A DNA stretch of 64,000 bases from Ruminococcus sp. AF41-9 (GTDB lineage Bacteria; Bacillota; Clostridia; Lachnospirales; Lachnospiraceae): NCBI RefSeq assembly GCF_003477525.1, contig NZ_QUDO01000011.1:1-64000 (forward strand), given 5' to 3'. Made by a program: the position numbers and the translations under genes. Positions 49,912 to 59,096 of this stretch are shown piece by piece. The notes under the pieces are model-generated. The model saw only the letters and a program-made list of their open reading frames with translations. It did no database searches and had not been told where the DNA came from. How positions within the stretch are numbered: the stretch's first letter is position 1; every line of letters starts with the position of its first letter.

Positions 49912-52232
49912 AGGATATGCCGATTGATGATACCAATAAATTCTTTACCTATGATCCAAGTCTTTGTATTCTCTGCCATCGCTGCGTGAATACCTGTAAG
50001 GAAATCGTAGGAAGAGGCGCCATCGATACTATGGAACGTGGCTTCCAGTCCGTGATCGGTGCACATTACAAACATAAATGGAATGAAGGTATCTGTGAAT
50101 CCTGCGGTAACTGTGTTCAGGCCTGTCCAACAGGTGCTCTGACCATGAAGCGCAGAAAGAAATACCGTCCATACCAGATTGACAAGAAAGTTCTGACTAC
50201 CTGTCCGCACTGCGCAACAGGCTGCCAGTATTATCTCCTTGTAAAAGACGGAAAGATCGTAGATACAGAAGCTGTAAACGGACCATCCAACAAAGGACTG
50301 CTCTGTGTTAAGGGCCGCAGCGGATGCTTCGATTTCGTACAGTCTCCGGAGCGTATCAAATATCCGTTGATTAAAAACAAAGAAACAGGTGAATTCGAAC
50401 GTGCAACATGGGATGAGGCATTGGATCTTGTTGCTTCTAAATTTATGGAGATCAGGAAACAGTATGGCTCTGATTCCCTTGCAGGTTTTGCATGTTCCAG
50501 ATCACCCAATGAAGATATTTACATGGTACAGAAGATGGTTCGCTGTTGCTTCGGCACCAACAATACAGACAACTGTGCACGTGTATGTCATTCCGCATCT
50601 GTATCAGGTCTTGCAATGACTCTTGGCTCAGGTGCCATGACAAACCCTATCGAAGATATCACAAAGAATGCAGATCTGATCATGCTGGTTGGTTCCAATC
50701 CTGAGGAAGCACATCCTGTAGTCGGCATGCAGATCCGTCAGGCCATCAAGAGAGGCTGCAAGCTGATCGTAGTTGACCCTCGTGATATTGGTCTGGCTAA
50801 GAAAGCAGATATCCATCTGAAACTGAAACCAGGTACAAATGTTGCTTTTGCAAACGGTATCATGAATGTGATCCTTTCTGAAGGTCTTCAGGATGACAAG
50901 TTCATCGCAGAGCGTACAGAAGGTTTCGAAGAATTAAAGGAAATCGTAAAAGATTACACACCTGAGAAGGTAGCTGAGATCTGCCACATTGACGCAGACG
51001 ATCTGAGAAAAGCAGCGATCATGTATGCAAAAGCTGACCGTGCTCCTATTATCTACTGTCTTGGTGTAACCGAACATTCCACAGGTACAGAGGGCGTTAT
51101 GTCCATGTCCAATATGGCGATGATGGTTGGCAAGCTTGGACGTGAAGGCTGTGGTGTTAACCCGCTTCGTGGACAGAATAACGTACAGGGTGCCTGCGAT
51201 ATGGGTGCTCAGCCGAACGTATATCCAGGATATCAGAAGGTTACTGATCCTGCAGTTCGTGAGAAATTCGAGAAAGCATGGGGTGTAAAACTTGATCCGA
51301 ATATCGGAACTCATGCAACTGATGTATTCCCGAAGGCAATCACAGGCGAGATCAAGGGTCTGTATATTTATGGTGAGGACCCGGTAGTTACTGATCCGGA
51401 TACCACACACATTATCAAAGCATTAAAGAGTCTTGATTTCTTTGTACTTCAGGAACTTTTCATGACAGAGACAGCTCAGTATGCAGATGTTATCCTTCCT
51501 GGTGTAAGCTATGCAGAGAAAGAGGGTACATTTACCAATACAGAGCGCCGCGTACAGAGAGTCCGCAAGGCTGTCACAGTACCTGGCGAGATGAGACTGG
51601 ATACAGATATCATCATCGACTTGATGAACCGTATGGGATATCCGCAGCCACATCTGACTTCTGCTCAGATCATGGATGAGATCGCATCCCTGACACCGAG
51701 CTTTGCAGGTATCAGCCACGAACGTCTTGACAGTGAAGAAGTTCACGGACAGGGTCTTCAGTGGCCATGTACATCCAAGGATCATCCGGGAACACCGATC
51801 ATGCATGTCGGTAAATTCTCCCGTGGTCTTGGCTGGTTCTACCCTGCAAAATATGTACCGTCAGCAGAACTTCCGGATGAGGAATATCCGATCATCCTTA
51901 TGACAGGACGTATTCTGTATCATTATACAACAAGAGCCATGACGGGAAAGACACCTGAGCTTATGGAGATCGAAGGTAAGTCATTTATCGAAATGAACAT
52001 CGTAGATGCCGATAAGCTGGGTATCAAAAACGGTGATAAAGTCAGAGTTTCTTCCAGACGAGGATCCATTGAATCTACCGCTCGTGTAGGTACAAAGACC
52101 TCACCGGGTGAGAGCTGGATGCCATTCCACTTCCCGGATGGAAATGCAAACTGGCTGACCAACGCCGCACTTGACAAATACGCAAGAATTCCTGAATATA
52201 AGGTATGCGCAATTAAGATTGAGAAAGCATAA
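49908..52232 (+). CDS. fdhA: Formate dehydrogenase alpha subunit, catalytic part (Cys type)
   Basis: A 774-residue molybdopterin oxidoreductase. Two [4Fe-4S] ferredoxin sites (CILCHRCVNTC, CESCGNCVQACP) precede the catalytic [4Fe-4S] motif (CPHCATGCQYYL) and the bis-MGD domain. The metal ligand is Cys227 (CARVCHSASVSGL, codon TGT 50586-50588) where many relatives have selenocysteine. The C-terminus has the molybdopterin-dinucleotide-binding domain (GDKVRVSSRRGSIE). It oxidises formate to CO2 or reduces CO2, working with the NuoEF-like subunits. No Shine-Dalgarno is seen for the ATG at 49908, so translation would depend on coupling or on a continuous frame. Confidence 0.9.
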   Translation: MKDMPIDDTNKFFTYDPSLCILCHRCVNTCKEIVGRGAIDTMERGFQSVIGAHYKHKWNEGICESCGNCVQACPTGALTMKRRKKYRPYQIDKKVLTTCPHCATGCQYYLLVKDGKIVDTEAVNGPSNKGLLCVKGRSGCFDFVQSPERIKYPLIKNKETGEFERATWDEALDLVASKFMEIRKQYGSDSLAGFACSRSPNEDIYMVQKMVRCCFGTNNTDNCARVCHSASVSGLAMTLGSGAMTNPIEDITKNADLIMLVGSNPEEAHPVVGMQIRQAIKRGCKLIVVDPRDIGLAKKADIHLKLKPGTNVAFANGIMNVILSEGLQDDKFIAERTEGFEELKEIVKDYTPEKVAEICHIDADDLRKAAIMYAKADRAPIIYCLGVTEHSTGTEGVMSMSNMAMMVGKLGREGCGVNPLRGQNNVQGACDMGAQPNVYPGYQKVTDPAVREKFEKAWGVKLDPNIGTHATDVFPKAITGEIKGLYIYGEDPVVTDPDTTHIIKALKSLDFFVLQELFMTETAQYADVILPGVSYAEKEGTFTNTERRVQRVRKAVTVPGEMRLDTDIIIDLMNRMGYPQPHLTSAQIMDEIASLTPSFAGISHERLDSEEVHGQGLQWPCTSKDHPGTPIMHVGKFSRGLGWFYPAKYVPSAELPDEEYPIILMTGRILYHYTTRAMTGKTPELMEIEGKSFIEMNIVDADKLGIKNGDKVRVSSRRGSIESTARVGTKTSPGESWMPFHFPDGNANWLTNAALDKYARIPEYKVCAIKIEKA

Positions 52233-52276
52233 AACAATATCGGAGACAAAGTTCCGGATCTGATATCGTAAATATT

Positions 52277-52330
52277 ATATGGGGCTGTCGCACATGGATC
52301 TGCTGTCCTTGCGGCAGCTCCATATTCCTT
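52277..52330 (+). terminator. Terminator of the formate dehydrogenase operon
   Basis: ATATGGGGCTGTCGCA pairs with TGCGGCAGCTCCATAT, followed by TCCTTT. Confidence 0.75.
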
Positions 52331-52410
52331 TATGGAAAAGTAAAGATAATTGTGGCTGTTCAGCAGTTTTACGGTCTGTGAGGGTACTGAACAGTTACAG
52401 ATGATTTTTT

Positions 52411-52552
52411 GTTACTGTTCACACGCCACTATCCCGCGAGGTGTTTTGGCATGAATATGCCAAAATCCCGAGACATACAGCGCGAATTTATGCGATTAGC
52501 ATAAATTCTGTGCATCGCGAAGCGTGTTACTGAGAACGGAGTGAACAGTAAC
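52411..52552. repeat. Structured palindromic repeat, family A, long copy 2
   Basis: The same 12-bp ends as 1-145 (GTTACTGTTCAC and complement). The second hairpin is TTTTGGCAT paired with ATGCCAAAA; its sequence differs from copy 1, but the pairing is kept. The third hairpin and the right flank are almost identical to copy 1. A degraded GTAACTGT-type hairpin lies just before it. Confidence 0.88.
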
Positions 52553-52598
52553 GATTTTTTCAGAGAAGTATAGTGTTACATAATAAGGAGTACGAGAC

Positions 52599-54323
52599 AT
52601 GCAGAGATTTCAGTCAATCCTTCAGTTTAAAAAAGTCAGTTGCAAAAACTGTTATAAATGTGTCCGGAACTGCCCGGTCAAGGCAATCCGTGTTCATGAT
52701 CATCAGGCCAGGATCATAGAAAGCCAGTGTATTTACTGTGAGAAATGTATCCTTGTCTGCCCGCAGGATGCCAAGGAAGAGCAGAATATGATCCCTGCGA
52801 TCCGCAGTGCAATGGAAAATAAAGCACAGGTTGTTGCCTCTCTTCATCCGGCGTATCTGGCACGTTTTGGGGTAACCGGTATCAACGGGATAAGAGAAGC
52901 AATGAAGAAACTGGGATTTGCAGATGTGGCAGATGCAGGGGAAGGTGCAAGCCTGATGACTGCGCAGTACAGAACACTTTTTCCGGAGCAGAAGGAACAG
53001 GGAGTGATGATCTCTTCCGCCTGTCCTGTAATTGTGCAGCTTGTCAAGAAACATTATCCGCATCTTCTGGGAAATCTGGTACAATCTGCCTCTATGATGC
53101 AGTTTCATGCCAGTTATCTGAAAAAACAATATCCGAAGGCAAGGATTGTCTATGTAAGTCCATGTATTTCGGCTATGTCAGAACTGAGAGATTCAGGAAA
53201 TGAAGTGGATTATGTTATTACATTGGAAGAGCTTGCTCAATGGATGAAAAAAGAAGGAATTTCCATAACTGAGGAAGAACCTGAACAGATTGCCTACCGT
53301 TCCAGAGAAATTGCGATTGCAGACGGTTTAACGGATCTGATTGGCTCTGTAAAAGGAATCCGCAAACTTTCCGTAAGCGGGATGGAACAGTGCAGGGAGG
53401 TTCTGGAAGAACTTCATCCGGAGGATTTTGCAAACTGTTTTCTTGAGATGTATGCATGCAGCGGGGGATGTGTGGCAGGTCCTTCTTTTCAGATGAAGAA
53501 AGGACGTTATCTGTCAGATGTTCTGGCAGTGAAGAATGCAGCTTTTGGAAAAGATTTTCACAGAGAGCAGGGAGACTATGAACTGCCGGGATTTGAACTG
53601 CGAAAGAATTTCGGCTACTGTCCGGCACAGGAGCAGGATGAGGTCTCAGAAGAAGAAATCAGGGATGCTCTGGCGGAAATGGGGAAATTTTCTCCAAAGG
53701 ATGAATTAAACTGCGGTGCCTGCGGATATAACACCTGTCGGGAAAAAGCAATCGCCATTGTACAGAATAAGGCAGAGGTTGCCATGTGTATTCCATATAT
53801 GCGGGCGAAACAGGAGAGTTATTCAAATAAAGTATTTAATGCCATGCCCGGGCTGCTGGTTACAGTAGATTACAATCTGAGAATTATCCAGATGAATCAG
53901 GCAGCGGCGGATCTGTTCAATACACCGCGTAAACGCAGGCTGATCGGGCATCCGGTTTCAGAGATTATGGAAGATTACAGTTTTGCGAGTATTCTGGCAT
54001 TTGACAGAAATCTGATGCAGGATGAAATATATCTGGAAGAACAGAAGCGTTATCTGGACCGCGTTATGACGAATGACAGGGAGAACAAAATGATCCTCTG
54101 CATTATGAAAGATATCACAAAAGAGCGAAAACACAAGGATCAGATCCAGCACGCACAGCTCGAAGCAGCCAGGATGGCAGATAAACTGGTAGAAGAGCAG
54201 TTGAAAATTGTTCAGCAGATTGCAGGACTTCTGGGAGAGACTGCGGCAGATACCAAGGTTGCAGTGGAGAAATTAAAGAATACAATACTTCTGGAGAGCG
54301 AAAAACCGAATGAAAAGAAATAG
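52599..54323 (+). CDS. Sensory [FeFe]-hydrogenase-like protein with PAS domain
   Basis: A 574-residue cytoplasmic protein. Two [4Fe-4S] sites (CKNCYKCVRNCP, CIYCEKCILVCP) at about 14-65 precede a hydrogenase large-subunit-like domain with degenerate H-cluster motifs: SSACPVIVQ (about 140), VSPCISAMSEL (about 187) and EMYACSGGCVAGP (about 285). A further Fe-S motif (CGACGYNTC, about 372) and a PAS domain (about 405-505) follow, then a coiled coil. There is no kinase domain. The layout fits the putative sensory hydrogenases of Clostridia. It overlaps the SpoIIE phosphatase gene by 14 bases, so signal output is probably through that enzyme. H2, redox state or ferredoxin could be sensed. Confidence 0.85.
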   Translation: MQRFQSILQFKKVSCKNCYKCVRNCPVKAIRVHDHQARIIESQCIYCEKCILVCPQDAKEEQNMIPAIRSAMENKAQVVASLHPAYLARFGVTGINGIREAMKKLGFADVADAGEGASLMTAQYRTLFPEQKEQGVMISSACPVIVQLVKKHYPHLLGNLVQSASMMQFHASYLKKQYPKARIVYVSPCISAMSELRDSGNEVDYVITLEELAQWMKKEGISITEEEPEQIAYRSREIAIADGLTDLIGSVKGIRKLSVSGMEQCREVLEELHPEDFANCFLEMYACSGGCVAGPSFQMKKGRYLSDVLAVKNAAFGKDFHREQGDYELPGFELRKNFGYCPAQEQDEVSEEEIRDALAEMGKFSPKDELNCGACGYNTCREKAIAIVQNKAEVAMCIPYMRAKQESYSNKVFNAMPGLLVTVDYNLRIIQMNQAAADLFNTPRKRRLIGHPVSEIMEDYSFASILAFDRNLMQDEIYLEEQKRYLDRVMTNDRENKMILCIMKDITKERKHKDQIQHAQLEAARMADKLVEEQLKIVQQIAGLLGETAADTKVAVEKLKNTILLESEKPNEKK

Positions 54324-55512
54324 ATATCATGGACTGAATGTGGAATTTGATGGCTTATGTATTGATTTCGGTCATGTGAGCCTGAATAAGAAAAAAGAAT
54401 TTCTCTGCGGAGACTGCTATAAAATTGAGGAAAATGACAAAGATCATGTACTGGTGCTTTCTGACGGACTTGGAAGTGGTGTGAAAGCGAATATCCTTTC
54501 CACGCTGACGGCAACGATGCTCAGCACCATGATCATCAATCAGGTGGAACTGGATGAGGCAGTGCGTGCAGTGGCGAAGACTCTGCCGGTGTGCAGTGTA
54601 CGAAATCTGGCTTATGCGACTTTTACAGTGCTGAATTTTCAGGGAAAACAGGTCAGTCTTTATCAGTTTGACAATCCGGATGCCATTTTAATCCGTGATG
54701 GAAAGCTGTTTGATTATCCGGTGGAAACCAGCATGATCGAGGAAAAAGAAATCCATAAGAGCTGCTTTGAATTAAAGGAAGAAGATATGCTGATCATTAT
54801 GTCTGACGGTGTGACCAATGCCGGAATGGGAAAGACTACAAACGGCGGCTGGGGCAGGGAAGATGTAATGGATTTCTGTAAGGCAAAATACCACAGGGGA
54901 ATGAGTGCACAGGAAATGGCCGGTTATCTGGCAGAGGCAAGCCTTGATCTGAATCTGAATGAGACGGATGATGATATTACAGCTATTGTGCTGAGAATGC
55001 GGCAGAAACAGATTGTAAATATCATGATTGGTCCACCGAGTAAGGAAGAGCATGATGAACGATACCTGAAATCGTTTTTTGAAGCGGAGGGATATCATGT
55101 GATCTGTGGTGGCACCACTGCTCAGTGTGCAGCCAGATATCTGAATAAAGAGCTGGTTTCTCTCAGTGAAACTGCCTGTGGAGATGTTCCAGCTTATTAT
55201 AAGCTGGAAGGTGCAGAGTTGGTGACAGAGGGATTCCTGACGATTGAGCATTTGCTGGGGTACTGTGAAGAATGGCTGGATGATAAGCTGGTATTTAACA
55301 GGTTGAAGCGAAAGAAAGATGCGGCTGCGTTGCTTGGAGTGATGCTTTTTGAAACAGCAACGGATATTAATTTTTATTTCGGCGGTGCCATCAATAAGAA
55401 CAACGTGGAACTGGGAATTACAGAGAAGAGGAAAGAAGAAGTGGCAGAACAGCTTGTAGAGCATCTGCGAAATGCCGGAAAGAATGTGAATATTGCATTC
55501 TGGGCAATCTGA
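54310..55512 (+). CDS. SpoIIE/PP2C-type protein phosphatase
   Basis: A 400-residue protein. Residues 1-235 form a PP2C-like phosphatase domain with metal-binding motifs VLSDGLGSG, IMSDGVTNAG and ETDDDITAIVL. The last 165 residues form an extra domain of unknown function (from IVNIMIGPPSKEEHDERYL). It overlaps the sensory hydrogenase-like gene, and such pairs recur in Clostridia. It probably dephosphorylates an anti-sigma-antagonist-type or other Ser/Thr phosphoprotein in response to the sensor; the target is not visible here. Confidence 0.85.
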   Translation: MKRNRYHGLNVEFDGLCIDFGHVSLNKKKEFLCGDCYKIEENDKDHVLVLSDGLGSGVKANILSTLTATMLSTMIINQVELDEAVRAVAKTLPVCSVRNLAYATFTVLNFQGKQVSLYQFDNPDAILIRDGKLFDYPVETSMIEEKEIHKSCFELKEEDMLIIMSDGVTNAGMGKTTNGGWGREDVMDFCKAKYHRGMSAQEMAGYLAEASLDLNLNETDDDITAIVLRMRQKQIVNIMIGPPSKEEHDERYLKSFFEAEGYHVICGGTTAQCAARYLNKELVSLSETACGDVPAYYKLEGAELVTEGFLTIEHLLGYCEEWLDDKLVFNRLKRKKDAAALLGVMLFETATDINFYFGGAINKNNVELGITEKRKEEVAEQLVEHLRNAGKNVNIAFWAI

Positions 55513-55611
55513 TAGAAACAGTCAGTGATCATAAATAATCAGGTGATACACTGCCACGTACAGGAATACAGGGTAAAAAGCCGGATTTACACAGGAAGGA
55601 TGAGGCAGAGA

Positions 55612-56046
55612 ATGGCAAAAATATTATGTGTATGCATCAGTAAAGAACGTAAGACCAGCTCGCAGAACATTCATGAATGTGAGGCAACATTGCAGGGACT
55701 TGTGGGTGATGTGCATTATGGAATGGGTGGAAGAAGACAGGTTACTCTTCTCCCGTATGAAAAAGTAAAGCCATACTTTGACGAGGCAGGAGAGCCTGTC
55801 AGGTATGGACGTTTCGGTGAGAACCTTCTGGTAGAAGGTCTTGACTGGAATGCGATTGTGGAAGGAAGCAAATTTCGCTGCGGAGATGTGCTTCTGGAAG
55901 CAGTGAAAATCGGTGCGGGAGGTCTTGCATCGGATGCTTATAAAGGTGAGAAAGTATGCTCTCCGATGGAACCATGGTTTGTTTTCTGCCAGATCATAGA
56001 GGCAGGAAAGCTGAGAGAGGGAGAAGAAATTAAACAGGTCAGGTAG
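55612..56046 (+). CDS. MOSC-domain protein
   Basis: A 144-residue protein with a MOSC fold (ECEATLQGLVGDVHYGMGGRRQV, GRFGENLLVEGLDW, EAVKIGAGG). MOSC domains handle sulfur or molybdenum-cofactor precursors. It lies between the sensory pair and moeA, so a role in cofactor maturation for the formate dehydrogenase is likely. The ATG at 55612 follows GGAAGGATGAGG; an upstream ATG at 55600 overlaps that site. Confidence 0.85.
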   Translation: MAKILCVCISKERKTSSQNIHECEATLQGLVGDVHYGMGGRRQVTLLPYEKVKPYFDEAGEPVRYGRFGENLLVEGLDWNAIVEGSKFRCGDVLLEAVKIGAGGLASDAYKGEKVCSPMEPWFVFCQIIEAGKLREGEEIKQVR

Positions 56047-56121
56047 AAAAGTAAATTTTTATATAGGGATTTTCAGATACAGGACCAACGGATTATGAGA
56101 GATAAAAGGAGGAATTAGTGC

Positions 56122-57354
56122 GTGGAGGGAATCAGCGTAGAACAGGCAATGGAACAGATTCTGCAATATACGCCTGTAATAAATGAGACAGAAGAAGTAG
56201 AACTGAATAAGGCAGGGGGAAGAATCCTGGCGCAGGATATGGTGGCAGAATTTAACAATCCTCCTTTTGACCGGTCACCGGTAGACGGTTATGCCTGCAA
56301 GGCAGAAGATCTTGCAGGTGCATCTTCAGAGCACCCGGTGAAGCTGAAAGTGATGGAAGAAATTGACGCAGGACAGTACTCGGAGAGAGTTGTGGAATCT
56401 GGGCAGGCTGTACGTATCATGACCGGTGCTGCAATTCCGAAGGGATGTGACTGCTGTATTTTTCAGGAAGATACCGATTACGGGGAAGAGACAGTGGAAA
56501 TTTACCGGGAAGTAAAACAGTGGGACAATTACTGCTTTGCGGGAGAGGATTTCAAAAAAGGAACCACACTTCTGAAAAAAGGAACCCATATCGGATATGT
56601 GGAAGCGGCAGTTCTGGCAGGAATGGGGGCTGCGAAAGTGCCGGTTTACCGTCGACCGAAAGTGGTGCTTCTGACTACCGGGGACGAAGTGGTAGAACCC
56701 GGAAATCCTTTACCTGCCGGAAAGATTTACAACAGCAATATGACCATGCTGTCAGCCAGAATGATGGAACTTGGGATCGAACCGTTTTATATGGAAGCAG
56801 TGAAAGACAATCCACAGGTTATGGCAGAAAAAATAAAAGAAATAGCAGAACAGGCAGACATGATCATCACTACGGGCGGTGTTTCCGTAGGAAAAAAAGA
56901 TATCATGCATGAGTCTATCCGCCTGATCGACGCAGAAAGAATTTTCTGGAGAGTAAATATGAAACCTGGAATGCCGACACTGTTTTCTGTATATAAGAAC
57001 GCTTCGGGCGGAAAAGTTCCGGTGATCAGTCTTTCCGGAAATCCTTTCGGCGTTGCAGTTACAATAGAACTCCTGATCCGTCCGGCACTGGAGAAGATGA
57101 TGCAGAATCCGGCAATCGGTCTGAAGGAAGTGACGGGCGTTATGGCAGATGACTTTGTGAAAGGAATCAAAGGCCGCCGTCTTATCCGCGCATACTGGGA
57201 AAATGGCCGGTTCCATCTTCCGAACGGACTGCATTCCAATGGAGTACTCAGTTCCATGGCAGGATGTAATTGCCTGATCGACACAAAAACCATGGAAGAT
57301 AAGGAAAGCAAAAGCCTGAAGACAGGGGATAAAGTCAGTGCAGTCTGGCTTTGA
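56122..57354 (+). CDS. moeA: Molybdopterin molybdenumtransferase
   Basis: A 410-residue enzyme that inserts molybdate (or tungstate) into adenylated molybdopterin. Motifs: NPPFDRSPVDGYA, RIMTGAAIPKGCD, LLTTGDEVVEPG, TTGGVSVGKKD and SLSGNPFGVAV. The last domain (from about 330) is complete. The start is GTG at 56122 with AAAGGAGG upstream. It is followed by mobB after 39 bases. Confidence 0.93.
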   Translation: MEGISVEQAMEQILQYTPVINETEEVELNKAGGRILAQDMVAEFNNPPFDRSPVDGYACKAEDLAGASSEHPVKLKVMEEIDAGQYSERVVESGQAVRIMTGAAIPKGCDCCIFQEDTDYGEETVEIYREVKQWDNYCFAGEDFKKGTTLLKKGTHIGYVEAAVLAGMGAAKVPVYRRPKVVLLTTGDEVVEPGNPLPAGKIYNSNMTMLSARMMELGIEPFYMEAVKDNPQVMAEKIKEIAEQADMIITTGGVSVGKKDIMHESIRLIDAERIFWRVNMKPGMPTLFSVYKNASGGKVPVISLSGNPFGVAVTIELLIRPALEKMMQNPAIGLKEVTGVMADDFVKGIKGRRLIRAYWENGRFHLPNGLHSNGVLSSMAGCNCLIDTKTMEDKESKSLKTGDKVSAVWL

Positions 57355-57393
57355 ATCAATTTCCCATCGCCTGAAGACAGTGGGTTTGCACCC

Positions 57394-57972
57394 ATGACAA
57401 ACGAAAGGAAAATTTATAAAAAAATGACTGGGCAGAAAAATATATTTGCAGTCAGCGGAGTAAAAAATTCCGGGAAAACAACGCTGATCTGTAAGCTTCT
57501 GGAAATATTTAAGGGAAAAGGACTGAAAGCAGCAGTGCTGAAACATGACGGGCATGATTTCGAACCGGATGTACCTGGCACGGATACTTACCGCCAGCTT
57601 CAGGCAGGGGCTTACGGAACGGTTGTTTTTTCCGCCGGGAAATATATGTTGGTGAAACAGCAGCCACAGATTTCGGAAAAAGAACTGATGGAATTTTTCC
57701 CGGAAGCTGATCTGATCCTGCTGGAAGGCTTCAAATACAGTACTTATCCGAAGATTGAGATTGTCCGAAAGGGAAATTCAGCAGAAAGCGTCTGTGATCC
57801 GAGGTATCTGGCAGCAATCGCGACCAATCTGGATGAAAATGAAAGAAAAACACTGCCCGTATCCGGAACCGGAAAGACTGCGGAGGAGTTAAAGATTCCG
57901 GTACTGGAACTGGACAGTGCAGAAGATATTGCGGAATTTGTCCTGAAGTATCTGCGACATGATCCTTTGTGA
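57394..57972 (+). CDS. mobB: Molybdopterin-guanine dinucleotide biosynthesis adaptor (GTPase)
   Basis: A 192-residue P-loop protein. Walker A is FAVSGVKNSGKTTLICKLL; KHDGHDFEPDVPGTDTYR and LILLEGFKYSTYPKIE are typical of MobB. It helps MobA attach GMP to molybdopterin. The start is uncertain: ATG 57394 has no clear site; ATG 57424 lies behind AAAGGA at a long distance. It converges with fdhD. Confidence 0.88.
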   Translation: MTNERKIYKKMTGQKNIFAVSGVKNSGKTTLICKLLEIFKGKGLKAAVLKHDGHDFEPDVPGTDTYRQLQAGAYGTVVFSAGKYMLVKQQPQISEKELMEFFPEADLILLEGFKYSTYPKIEIVRKGNSAESVCDPRYLAAIATNLDENERKTLPVSGTGKTAEELKIPVLELDSAEDIAEFVLKYLRHDPL

Positions 57973-58018
57973 TGCAGGTAACTACCCACTGTTTATTGCT
58001 TTTTGCAATTGAAACGGG
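57972..58018 (-). repeat. Family B repeat, inverted copy
   Basis: Read on the minus strand it has GTTTCAATTGCAAAAAGCA, then GTGGG and ACCTGC, matching the 3' two-thirds of the 21423 copy. It sits between the convergent ends of mobB and fdhD, directly at the mobB stop. Confidence 0.65.
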
Positions 58019-58040
58019 GGATAATCTATATGTAGAGGAG

Positions 58041-58859
58041 CTATTCGACAGGTGCATTTCCGGCGAATAATTTCATGCGGTCACGGCGTGCGGCGCAGAC
58101 AAGAGTAAGGTGATATTCCTTAGCCATGGCAACTGCCTCGGCAGACGGGGAAGCCTTACTTGCCAGAACCGGGATTCCGGCGCGGATCGCTTTGATCGCC
58201 ATATCTGTAGGGATACGTCCGCTGGAATAAACCACACATTTTTTCAGATCAACACCATGACGCAGGGCATAGCCAATGGATTTGTCCAGGGCATTGTGAC
58301 GGCCGATGTCTTCACACTGGAAGAGAAGTTTTCCATTGCAGGCAAGGAAGCAGCTATGGGTCGCCCAGGTCTGGCTGTGAAGCGGAGTGCCATTGGCAAA
58401 ACAGTCTGCCAGGTCAAAGACCCACTGCTTTTTCCAGGGGATCGGAGTTACTGGCATTAATGGCTGGTCTGTGATAAAATAATCATTAAGAACACGATTT
58501 CCGGTGCAGCAGGTAGGAGTAGGTGCAACATAATCTTCGTTTTCCTCATGAGGCTGCCCGGATTTATTTTTACTCAGGATCACGCGGGCCCGTTTGCCGA
58601 ATTCGCAGATATAAATCTGGTCAACATCGTCGGCAGATGAGATGATCCCTTCAGTAAAAAGACGGCCAAGAACCAGTTCGGCCAGATGCTCCGGAATACA
58701 GACCAGTTTCATGGTCAGGCGCTCATTTACATACACATCCATCATGTGCTCCACGAGAATAGGTTCTGTTTCCTCATGAGTTTCCCCGTCACGGCCAAGA
58801 AACTCATAGGTCACGTTCTCGAGCAGGCTGAGGTTGTGGTATTGTTCGTTGATTTTCAT
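58041..58859 (-). CDS. fdhD: Formate dehydrogenase sulfurtransferase FdhD
   Basis: A 272-residue protein that delivers sulfur to the Mo cofactor of formate dehydrogenase. Motifs: LVLGRLFTEGIISSADDVD, TPTCCTGNR (Cys pair), CEDIGRHNALDKSIG and SSGRIPTDMAIKAI. It is the only minus-strand gene in the block. Its presence supports an active formate dehydrogenase. AAAGGAA precedes the start. Confidence 0.93.
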   Translation of the reverse strand: MKINEQYHNLSLLENVTYEFLGRDGETHEETEPILVEHMMDVYVNERLTMKLVCIPEHLAELVLGRLFTEGIISSADDVDQIYICEFGKRARVILSKNKSGQPHEENEDYVAPTPTCCTGNRVLNDYFITDQPLMPVTPIPWKKQWVFDLADCFANGTPLHSQTWATHSCFLACNGKLLFQCEDIGRHNALDKSIGYALRHGVDLKKCVVYSSGRIPTDMAIKAIRAGIPVLASKASPSAEAVAMAKEYHLTLVCAARRDRMKLFAGNAPVE

Positions 58860-58981
58860 AGGATTGTTCCTTTCGTTTTGTGAGGATTATCAGACAATAA
58901 TCTTGATACTTTCAGTATAGACTGCGGAGCATAGCGTGTCAAACGATTACGAAAGAAACACTGTAGCTGTGTGTTACTGTT

Positions 58982-59041
58982 GTTACTGTTCGCAGGTAGT
59001 ATTCCGCGAAGTGTGTTATTGAGAACGGAGTAAACAGTAAC
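58982..59041. repeat. Family A repeat, short form 1
   Basis: Sixty bases with GTTACTGTTCGC and a matching 3' arm around CCGCGAAGTGTGTTATTGAGAA-type core. The two inner hairpins of the long form are missing. It lies upstream of moaA, in the divergent fdhD-moaA spacer. Confidence 0.7.
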
Positions 59042-59096
59042 ACCTGGAACAGCAGAAGAAAAATAATTATTAAAAAGTAAAAGGCAGGTAGAGCCG

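Noticed and set aside
50586..50588. Selenocysteine codon in the formate dehydrogenase
   Set aside because: The codon at the metal ligand is TGT (Cys); no in-frame TGA is read through in the catalytic frame.
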